DNA of 64,000 nucleotides, from positions 186,001 to 250,000 of the forward strand of contig JAEWYS010000002.1 of NCBI GenBank assembly GCA_023458555.1, written 5' to 3'. Below the pieces are notes generated by a model, which saw only the letters and a list, made by a program, of their open reading frames with translations, was not told where the DNA came from and ran no database searches. Position 1 is the first letter of the stretch. Every line of letters begins with the position of its first letter. The DNA is from Bacteroidota bacterium (lineage in GTDB: Bacteria; Bacteroidota; Bacteroidia; Cytophagales; Cytophagaceae). A program made the position numbers and the translations under genes. This document shows, one piece after another, positions 54,768-61,775 of the stretch.

Positions 54768-56318
54768 TTATTTTGTTGCGCTCATCCGGACATTTTCCCG
54801 GCTGGCAATAAAAGGCAGAAGGTCTTCAATAAAATCTCTGCTGTTTGATAATCTGGGCACCTTATTCTGTCCGCCCAATTTTCCTCTTTTTTTCATCCAA
54901 TGGTAAAAGGTCCCAACCGGAGCCACGTGTATAACAGGCATCTGAAGCGCCATATCCTTATAGCGTTTGGCTTCGTAATCAGAGTTGAGCTCTTTGAGCT
55001 TCTGGTCGAGACAATAGGTAAACTGTTCGAGACTGGCAGGAAGTGTCTGAAACTCGATTACCCATTCATGTCCTCCTTTTGAACCATCGCCGAAATATAT
55101 GGGAGCTGCCGTAAAATCACTGATCAGCACATTGGCTTCGCGGCAGGCAGCCGTTATAGCCTGTTCTGCGTTTTCTATAATCAGTTCTTCTCCGAATGCA
55201 TTGATAAAATGCTTGGTACGGCCGGCAATTTTTATCCGGAATGGTTTCAATGAGGTAAACTTGACCGTATCTCCGATTTTATAGCGCCACAGACCTCCAT
55301 TGGTACTGATCACCATGGCATATATCTTTCCCAGCTCAACCTGATCCAGGGTATATGCTTTGGGGTTTTCTTCATCTGCATGCTCAAGGGGTATAAATTC
55401 ATAAAAAACGCCATAATCCACCATCAGCATCATATCATCCGCTCCCAGCCGGTCCTGTAATCCAAAAAAACCTTCGGAAGCATTATAGGTTTCCACGTAG
55501 TGAATTCCCGGATCCGGAAAAAATTTTCTAAATACATCTTTATATGGATGAAACGCAACGGCTCCATGAAAGAATACCTCAAAATCAGGCCATACTTCAT
55601 GAATATGCTTTTTACCTGTAAGCTGCAAAATACGTTCGAGCAAAACAATTGTCCAGGTAGGGACCCCCGAAATATTTGTTACTTTTTCCCTAATGGTATC
55701 TCGGGCAATACGTTCAATCTTTTCCTCCCATTCAGACATAGTTGCCACTTTTAGCGAGGGAGTACGCACATATTCAGCCCAGACCGGCAAATTGGCCATA
55801 ATCACTGCGGAAACATCTCCATAGAATGAATCGCTTCGGTAAGGGCTTTTTGTATAGGAACCACCGATAGCCAGTCCCTTTCCGGCAAACATTTTACTCT
55901 GCGGGTTATTACTGGCATACAGCGCAATCAGATCCTTGCCTCCCTTATAATGCGTCTCGTGCAAAGACTCCCGGCTAACCGGAATAAATTTACTTTTGGC
56001 ATTGGTAGTTCCGGAGGATTTTGAAAACCAGTGTACAGGACTGGACCATAACACATTCTGCTCTCCTTTCATCATGCGTTCAATCCAGGGAGTCAGCTGT
56101 TCATATGAAGACACCGGAACTCTCTTCTGATAATCCTCATAATTACTGACAGACTTATAGCCATGCAAACGTCCCCACTCCGTAGCTGCGCCTTTTGCGA
56201 TCAGATTCTTAAACAGTTGATATTGCCTGGTATGCGGATTCTCCATCGCATAGCGAATCCTGTTAATGCGTTTTTTCAGAAAGCCAAGCAATATGGAATT
56301 TAGCAAGCTCAATTTCAA
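54768..56318 (-). CDS. GH3-family acyl-adenylate-forming protein
   Basis: A 516-residue protein of the GH3 family, named for plant enzymes joining amino acids to jasmonate or auxin through an acyl-adenylate. The first ATP motif is KSSGTTNAKSKFIP (about 99-112). Later motifs include VETYNASEGFFGLQ and the YKIGDTVKFT segment. Bacterial members are common in Bacteroidota but of unknown function. It overlaps lptB by 4 bases, and from memory the recJ-lptB-GH3 grouping recurs in this phylum. This hints at a lipid or envelope substrate (inference). Confidence 0.9.
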   Translation of the reverse strand: MKLSLLNSILLGFLKKRINRIRYAMENPHTRQYQLFKNLIAKGAATEWGRLHGYKSVSNYEDYQKRVPVSSYEQLTPWIERMMKGEQNVLWSSPVHWFSKSSGTTNAKSKFIPVSRESLHETHYKGGKDLIALYASNNPQSKMFAGKGLAIGGSYTKSPYRSDSFYGDVSAVIMANLPVWAEYVRTPSLKVATMSEWEEKIERIARDTIREKVTNISGVPTWTIVLLERILQLTGKKHIHEVWPDFEVFFHGAVAFHPYKDVFRKFFPDPGIHYVETYNASEGFFGLQDRLGADDMMLMVDYGVFYEFIPLEHADEENPKAYTLDQVELGKIYAMVISTNGGLWRYKIGDTVKFTSLKPFRIKIAGRTKHFINAFGEELIIENAEQAITAACREANVLISDFTAAPIYFGDGSKGGHEWVIEFQTLPASLEQFTYCLDQKLKELNSDYEAKRYKDMALQMPVIHVAPVGTFYHWMKKRGKLGGQNKVPRLSNSRDFIEDLLPFIASRENVRMSATK

Positions 56319-57055
56319 ACGAGGTCTTTTCTTTTTAACTCAAAATGCTGTCCGAGATATACCCGACGTACCTGTTCGTCAGCTGCGAGATCCTCAGCAG
56401 TACCAGACTTTAATATTTTTCCTTCAAACAAGAGATAGGCTCTGTCGGTGATAGACAGTGTCTCATTCACATTGTGATCTGTAATCAGGATACCGATATT
56501 CTTGTGCTTTAGCCGTGCTACAATCGTCTGTATTTCCTCAACTGCAATGGGATCAACACCGGCAAAAGGCTCATCCAGCAATACAAAGCTCGGGTCAACG
56601 GCCAGCGCTCTGGCTATTTCTGTCCTCCGACGTTCCCCGCCTGAAAGCACCATACCCAGATTTTTCCGGACTTTGGTAAGGCTAAATTCTTCCAGCAGCT
56701 CTTCTACACGGGCTTTGCGTTCCGCTTTGGTTTTGTCGGTCATTTCCAGTACAGCCATGATATTTTCTTCCACGCTCAGGGTCCTGAATACCGAAGCTTC
56801 CTGAGCCAGATATCCTACACCATTCCGTGCCCTCATATACATGGGCAATTTGGTAATATCGGTATTCTCAAGGAATATTTTACCTTCATTGGGCTTAATC
56901 AAGCCCACGATCATATAAAAACAGGTTGTTTTTCCAGCACCGTTTGGTCCAAGCAGTCCAACAATTTCTCCCTGTTTTACTTCGACTGACACATTATTAA
57001 CGACCGTTCTGGCCTTGTATCTTTTTATCAGATGTTCTGCCCGTAATACCTTCAT
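56315..57055 (-). CDS. lptB: LPS export ABC transporter ATP-binding protein LptB
   Basis: ATPase of the LptB2FG complex that extracts lipopolysaccharide from the inner membrane and drives it through the Lpt bridge. It has 246 residues: Walker A GPNGAGKTT at 36-44, the Q-loop region GYLAQEASVF, signature LSGGERRR, Walker B FVLLDEPFAGVDP and the switch histidine in ITDHNV. The LptB-like DEPFAGVDPIAVEEIQ segment distinguishes it from amino-acid transporters. It lies 3 bases from recJ upstream and overlaps the GH3-family gene downstream. The lptF/G genes are not in the window. Confidence 0.95.
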   Translation of the reverse strand: MKVLRAEHLIKRYKARTVVNNVSVEVKQGEIVGLLGPNGAGKTTCFYMIVGLIKPNEGKIFLENTDITKLPMYMRARNGVGYLAQEASVFRTLSVEENIMAVLEMTDKTKAERKARVEELLEEFSLTKVRKNLGMVLSGGERRRTEIARALAVDPSFVLLDEPFAGVDPIAVEEIQTIVARLKHKNIGILITDHNVNETLSITDRAYLLFEGKILKSGTAEDLAADEQVRRVYLGQHFELKRKDLV

Positions 57056-57058
57056 AAA

Positions 57059-58753
57059 TTAGTCTCGGAACTTAATGTCTTTAATATTCAGCTGTAAAGT
57101 AGTTCTACCATTGAAGGTATTTTCCTCAATACTATAACAAACGTCAAACACCTCTCCTCTCTTTATCCTGTCATACACATCCGGCATATTAAAACCTATC
57201 GCCTCATATACCGGACCATCTTTCTGTTGCAAATACAGCTTCAGATGTTTGTCCTTTAACAATCTTCCCCGTCCGTTGTCCCGAACGCATTCGGACATAA
57301 AAACGGGGTTAAGATTACCCGGACCGAAAGGCCCCATTTGTTTAACAATATTAAAAAATTTCCAGTCAATTTTGTTTAGCAAAATCACACTATCTATTTC
57401 TATGGCAGGAATCATGTCTTCCTCTCCCAGCATGCTTCTGGTTACTTCCTCAAAGCGCTGCCTGAAAAGCTCCACATCTTCCACTCTGAGCGTTAATCCC
57501 GCAGCATGTGTATGCCCCCCGTACTGAATCAGCAGATCAGAGCACTTTTCAATCGCTTCATAAAGATCAAATCCTGATATCGAGCGTGCTGAACCGGAAG
57601 CCAGATTGTTGGACTCTGTCAGAATAATCGTCGGACGATAAAATCGTTCAATACATCTGGAAGCAACAATTCCCACCACCCCTTTATGCCAGTCCGGCTT
57701 ATACAATACAGTAGACCGGTATTCCGCTTCAATCATTTCCAGCGCTTCTTCGGTAATCGAAGAATCAAGGTCTCTTCTGACTTTGTTGTGTTCATCGATC
57801 TTCCGGGCTATAGCGTTTACTTTTTGTTCATCCCCGGCCAGCAATAATTCGACTGCTGCTCCGGCATGCTCTATACGCCCGGCCGCATTTATTCTGGGTG
57901 CGAGACCAAACAGAATTTTATTGATATCCAGTCCTTCACTGATATCCGCTACCTTTATCAGCCCCTTTATTCCGGGGCGACATGCTTTATTCAGCACTCT
58001 CAGCCCCCAATAAGTAAATATTCTGTTCTCACCGGTAATAGGAACAATATCACTTGCGATACTTATGGCCAGCAAATCAAGATACTCCCACAGCTCTTCA
58101 GTGTTTCGTCCGGTTTTCAAGCAAAAACCCTGCAGAAGTTTAAATCCGACCCCACATCCTGACAATTCTTTATAAGGATATGTACAATCCGCCTGTTTGG
58201 GGTCTAAAACAGCCAATGCCGGGGGCAGGTTTTCAGGATCCGGATTATGATGATCGCACACAATAAAATCAATTCCCGCACTGGCAGCCTCTTTAATACG
58301 GTCAATGGCTTTTATCCCGCAATCCAGACTTATGATAAGGTCAACGTTATGCTCAGCAGCCAGCGCTATGCTGCGTTCAGAAATACCATATCCCTCCTTG
58401 TACCTGTCAGGTATATAATAGTCAATATTTGAGTATATACGTGAAAAAAAGCCATAGACCATGGCAACAGCGGTAGTTCCGTCCACATCATAATCCCCGT
58501 AAATCAGTATGCGGTGATTATTGCTCAGTGCCTGAACAATTCGGTCAACAGCTCTATCCATATCCTTCATCAGAAACGGATCATGGATATGGCTGAGCGA
58601 AGGTCTGAAAAAATCCCGGGCCTGCTCATATGTTGCAATTCCCCTTTGAACCAGAATCATAGCCAGCTCACTGTTTATATTGATTGCCCTGGCTAAGGAA
58701 TCAGTCAGATCTCCAGGAGGCTTGTCAGCATATATCCATTTTTTGTCAGGCAT
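57059..58753 (-). CDS. recJ: single-stranded-DNA-specific exonuclease RecJ
   Basis: 5'-3' exonuclease of the DHH family acting in recombination and mismatch repair. It has 564 residues from the ATG at 58753, normal length. Metal-binding motifs are visible: GDYDVDG (Asp87, Asp89 and Asp91 lie in it), then SLDCG, CDHHNP and later DHHA1-type motif GGHTHAAGLTL. A TTG at 58804 gives 17 more residues (RRHQTDTFIFIF) unlike the family, so the ATG is preferred. First gene of recJ-lptB-GH3. Confidence 0.95.
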   Translation of the reverse strand: MPDKKWIYADKPPGDLTDSLARAININSELAMILVQRGIATYEQARDFFRPSLSHIHDPFLMKDMDRAVDRIVQALSNNHRILIYGDYDVDGTTAVAMVYGFFSRIYSNIDYYIPDRYKEGYGISERSIALAAEHNVDLIISLDCGIKAIDRIKEAASAGIDFIVCDHHNPDPENLPPALAVLDPKQADCTYPYKELSGCGVGFKLLQGFCLKTGRNTEELWEYLDLLAISIASDIVPITGENRIFTYWGLRVLNKACRPGIKGLIKVADISEGLDINKILFGLAPRINAAGRIEHAGAAVELLLAGDEQKVNAIARKIDEHNKVRRDLDSSITEEALEMIEAEYRSTVLYKPDWHKGVVGIVASRCIERFYRPTIILTESNNLASGSARSISGFDLYEAIEKCSDLLIQYGGHTHAAGLTLRVEDVELFRQRFEEVTRSMLGEEDMIPAIEIDSVILLNKIDWKFFNIVKQMGPFGPGNLNPVFMSECVRDNGRGRLLKDKHLKLYLQQKDGPVYEAIGFNMPDVYDRIKRGEVFDVCYSIEENTFNGRTTLQLNIKDIKFRD

Positions 58754-58927
58754 ATGCAAAAATATAAAAATAAACGTGTCCGTCTGATGTCTTCTTTTCA
58801 ACAAATGCTGACGTTACATCTTAATTTAATTATTCATTGAAAAAAGTGTAAAAAATAACGACCTTTAACAGCTATATAACCCAAATAATAAGAATACAAC
58901 CCACCCAATAAATTTAACTATTATTAG

Positions 58928-60748
58928 ATGCAGCGGAATTTTTATTTATTCTTTCTGATTTTTATAAGCTCAGGCTTTAACCATATCGCAGCATATGGCG
59001 GAGCTTATCCATTTCCTCAAAATGTAACATATGCCTACGGACAAAAGCCGGACAATGCTCTCGCCGGACATGCTCTTATGGCATATACAGAATGGAAAAC
59101 AAATTACTATGACGAAATGCCCGATAATACAGGCAGAGTCTTTTTTAACAGCTCCGGGGAAGTCGTATCGGAAGGAATCGCCTACGGCATGCTATTAGCT
59201 GCCTATGCTGATGATAAGGCTGTTTTTGACCGATTATGGCGGTTCTATCTCAAACACAGCAACTCCAACGGGATTATGCACTGGAAAATATCCGTTGATG
59301 ACAAGGTTGTAGGCTCCGGCGGCGCTACTGATGCCGAAGAAGATGCAGCCATGGCGCTCATCGTTGCTCACTATCAGTGGGGAAGTACCGGAGATATCGA
59401 CTATCTGAACGATGCCAGAAACCTTATTGACGCTATCATGAGGTACGAGGTCGAGCCGGTAACATTTCGCCTGAAATCCGGTGATGGATGGGGCTCCAGT
59501 CAGGTGACCAATCCTTCCTATCTGTCTCCCGCTTATTACAGAATATTTGCCGACCTCAGCGGTGATGATAACTGGTTGAAAGTAATCGCAACCAGCTATG
59601 CAATTATTGAAGCCAATGCACATCCGGACACCGGTCTTGTATCGGACTGGTGTTTACCGGACGGAAGTCCTGCCAATAGTTTCGGCTACAACTATACCTT
59701 CGACGCATCCCGGTTTCCCTGGCGTATGGCCATGGACTACCTATGGTTCGGAGATGAAAGAGCCAAAAACTATTGCATTAAAATGTCCTCGTTTGTCCAA
59801 AATACTCTCAGGGGTTCTCAGCGGGTAAACGGAGCTGGCTATAGCAGAGCCGGCAATTCTCTGGGTGGTGGTCATAATCCTGTGTTTGTAGCCACATTCG
59901 CGCTTACAGGTATGGCATCGGGGCCTGAATTCACAGACCATCTCAACAACTCCTACACTGATACCTATACAACAGATGCTCCGGAATATTTCGGTGCGAC
60001 TTTACGGGCATTGAGTCTGTTCATGCTTACCGGAAACTTCTACCGTCTTCCGGAACCGGTCTGTACAGCACCGGCATTAGGAGATGATATTCTTTTTTGC
60101 ACAATGGAAAAGGTAACCCTGAACTCAGGCCTTACAACCGAAGGTGACCGGCTATTCAAGTGGAATACGGGGCATACAGGACCGGAAATCACAGCAGATA
60201 CTCCGGGTGTATATATCCTCCGTGTTGATTCTGCCGGGTGTGTACACAATGACACTATTGATATTTCGGTATTTGAAGTTTCGCTCGGACCGGATGTAGA
60301 ATTGATTAATGAGACTGTTCTCCTTCAGGTCAGTCCTGCAAGGACAACAGCCAGCTACCAATGGTCAACAGGCGAATCCGGCCCGGAGATCCGTACAGGA
60401 ACACCCGGAACTTACTGGGTAAGGGGAGAATATGATGGATGCATTCGGAGTGATACAGTTAATGTTAACCAAAGGCCCCCGGAAGCTTATAAGCTTTACC
60501 CCAATCCAAGCTATAATGGAAATGTCCGGCTGTTCGTTCCCGATCCTGAGCTAACCAAAGTAACTGTGAGCTTATACAGTTCCCTGGGACAATTTATCCA
60601 GGCTTTTGATTTGTGGCTTCAGAAAGATGCAAAATCGTACGATCTGAATCTTGCGGCAACAGGATCAGGAGTGTATCTGATCCGGACGGTTTTTTATGCG
60701 GAAGGAAAAGAACGAATTAATAAAGCCCAACGGTTGATTATCCGATAA
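58928..60748 (+). CDS. T9SS-secreted GH8 glucanase
   Basis: A 606-residue secreted glycoside hydrolase. The signal peptide (FYLFFLIFISSGFNHIAA) is followed by a GH8 (alpha/alpha)6 domain to about 375. The general acid is likely Glu82 (SEGIAYGMLL). Asp135 (GGATDAEEDAAMAL) lies in the substrate-contacting motif, and Asp259 (FDASRFPWR) matches the base of the CelA-type enzymes. Two Ig/PKD-like segments (about 385-455 and 455-515) come next, then a T9SS type A tail from about 520 (YKLYPNPSYNGNVRLFV). GH8 enzymes cut beta-1,4-linked glucan, xylan or chitosan; the exact substrate cannot be told. It lies 36 bases upstream of a DUF4380 lipoprotein gene, likely the same transcript. Confidence 0.94.
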   Translation: MQRNFYLFFLIFISSGFNHIAAYGGAYPFPQNVTYAYGQKPDNALAGHALMAYTEWKTNYYDEMPDNTGRVFFNSSGEVVSEGIAYGMLLAAYADDKAVFDRLWRFYLKHSNSNGIMHWKISVDDKVVGSGGATDAEEDAAMALIVAHYQWGSTGDIDYLNDARNLIDAIMRYEVEPVTFRLKSGDGWGSSQVTNPSYLSPAYYRIFADLSGDDNWLKVIATSYAIIEANAHPDTGLVSDWCLPDGSPANSFGYNYTFDASRFPWRMAMDYLWFGDERAKNYCIKMSSFVQNTLRGSQRVNGAGYSRAGNSLGGGHNPVFVATFALTGMASGPEFTDHLNNSYTDTYTTDAPEYFGATLRALSLFMLTGNFYRLPEPVCTAPALGDDILFCTMEKVTLNSGLTTEGDRLFKWNTGHTGPEITADTPGVYILRVDSAGCVHNDTIDISVFEVSLGPDVELINETVLLQVSPARTTASYQWSTGESGPEIRTGTPGTYWVRGEYDGCIRSDTVNVNQRPPEAYKLYPNPSYNGNVRLFVPDPELTKVTVSLYSSLGQFIQAFDLWLQKDAKSYDLNLAATGSGVYLIRTVFYAEGKERINKAQRLIIR

Positions 60749-60784
60749 AATTCGGATATTTATCTTTTTTAACTATTATACAAG

Positions 60785-61720
60785 ATGATAAAGCATATTT
60801 TTAAAGCAACGGTACTATTATCTCTTCTGTCTGCCTGTACCCAAGAGTCGGGCCAGCAGGATCAAAAGATCCCTGAAACAAATGGGACTGATCATTCGAA
60901 AAATTCCGGCATCATTCAGATAGCTGATCAGACACTTGAAGTAGATGCCCGTTCAGGAGGCCGGATCAAGGGTATTTCGATCGATGGCTTCAATTTTCTT
61001 ACCGGCCGGGAAACCAATGCTGATAACTGGGGGTCTACATTCTGGCCAAGTCCTCAAAGCGCCTGGGGCTGGCCGCCTTCCGAAGAAATTGACAAAAAAG
61101 AATACGATGCTGTATACGAAGATACTAAAATACTAATGACAAGCGCAGTAGACAGTAAGCAGGGATTTGTTGTTGAGAAAAGTATTGAAGGGAATGAGCG
61201 TGATACTTCGTTTTCTGTAACCTATACTATTGTTAACCAGACCGACTCGGCACAAAAGGTCTCCCCGTGGGAAATTACCCGCGTACGTCCGGGCGGCCTG
61301 ACTTTTTATCCCACAGGTAAAGATACTAAAAAAGGCGACCTGGCTCCGCTCACTAATGATCTGAACGGGGTAACCTGGTTTGCATATGATTCCGCGACTA
61401 TACCTGACGGAGTTCCCAAACTGCTGGCAGACGGAGCAGAAGGCTGGCTGGCCCAGATTAACGGCCGTTATATCCTTATTAAGTCCTTTGAGGATGTTCC
61501 CTCAAATCTGCAAGCTCCCGGAGAAGGTGAAATTGAACTATATGCCAATCCTGACAGAAGCTATATTGAGATAGAGCAGCAGGGCTCTTATCTGGAAGTA
61601 AAGCCAGGACAGAAATATGAATGGAAAGTAAAGTGGATCCTGCGGAGATTACCTGATTCGATAAAAACAGAGCCAGGAAATCCGGAACTGATCGCTTATG
61701 TAAGAAGTCTGATCCAATAA
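60785..61720 (+). CDS. DUF4380-type lipoprotein
   Basis: A 311-residue lipoprotein: signal ATVLLSLLSAC with modified Cys18, a polar linker (about 19-40), then a beta-rich domain of the DUF4380/galactose-mutarotase-like type (LEVDARSGGRIKGISIDG, WGSTFWPSPQSAWGWPPSE and PWEITRVRPGGLTFYP). Tryptophan-rich patches suggest sugar binding. The fold group is found with polysaccharide-degrading genes, and here it follows the GH8 gene by 36 bases. Likely anchored in the outer membrane or periplasm. A catalytic role is not established. It ends at a strong bidirectional terminator. Confidence 0.85.
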   Translation: MIKHIFKATVLLSLLSACTQESGQQDQKIPETNGTDHSKNSGIIQIADQTLEVDARSGGRIKGISIDGFNFLTGRETNADNWGSTFWPSPQSAWGWPPSEEIDKKEYDAVYEDTKILMTSAVDSKQGFVVEKSIEGNERDTSFSVTYTIVNQTDSAQKVSPWEITRVRPGGLTFYPTGKDTKKGDLAPLTNDLNGVTWFAYDSATIPDGVPKLLADGAEGWLAQINGRYILIKSFEDVPSNLQAPGEGEIELYANPDRSYIEIEQQGSYLEVKPGQKYEWKVKWILRRLPDSIKTEPGNPELIAYVRSLIQ

Positions 61721-61721
61721 C

Positions 61722-61761
61722 AAAAAAAGAGAGGCTCTCATGTGGGAGCCTCTCTTTTTTT
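61722..61761. terminator. bidirectional terminator between the GH8 operon and the pectate lyase gene
   Basis: Perfect 16-base stem: arms 61722-61737 and 61746-61761, loop of 8. The A7 and T7 ends give a T run on either strand. It serves the plus-strand GH8/DUF4380 unit and the minus-strand pectate lyase gene. Confidence 0.92.
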
Positions 61762-61775
61762 ACTTCCGGACAAGT

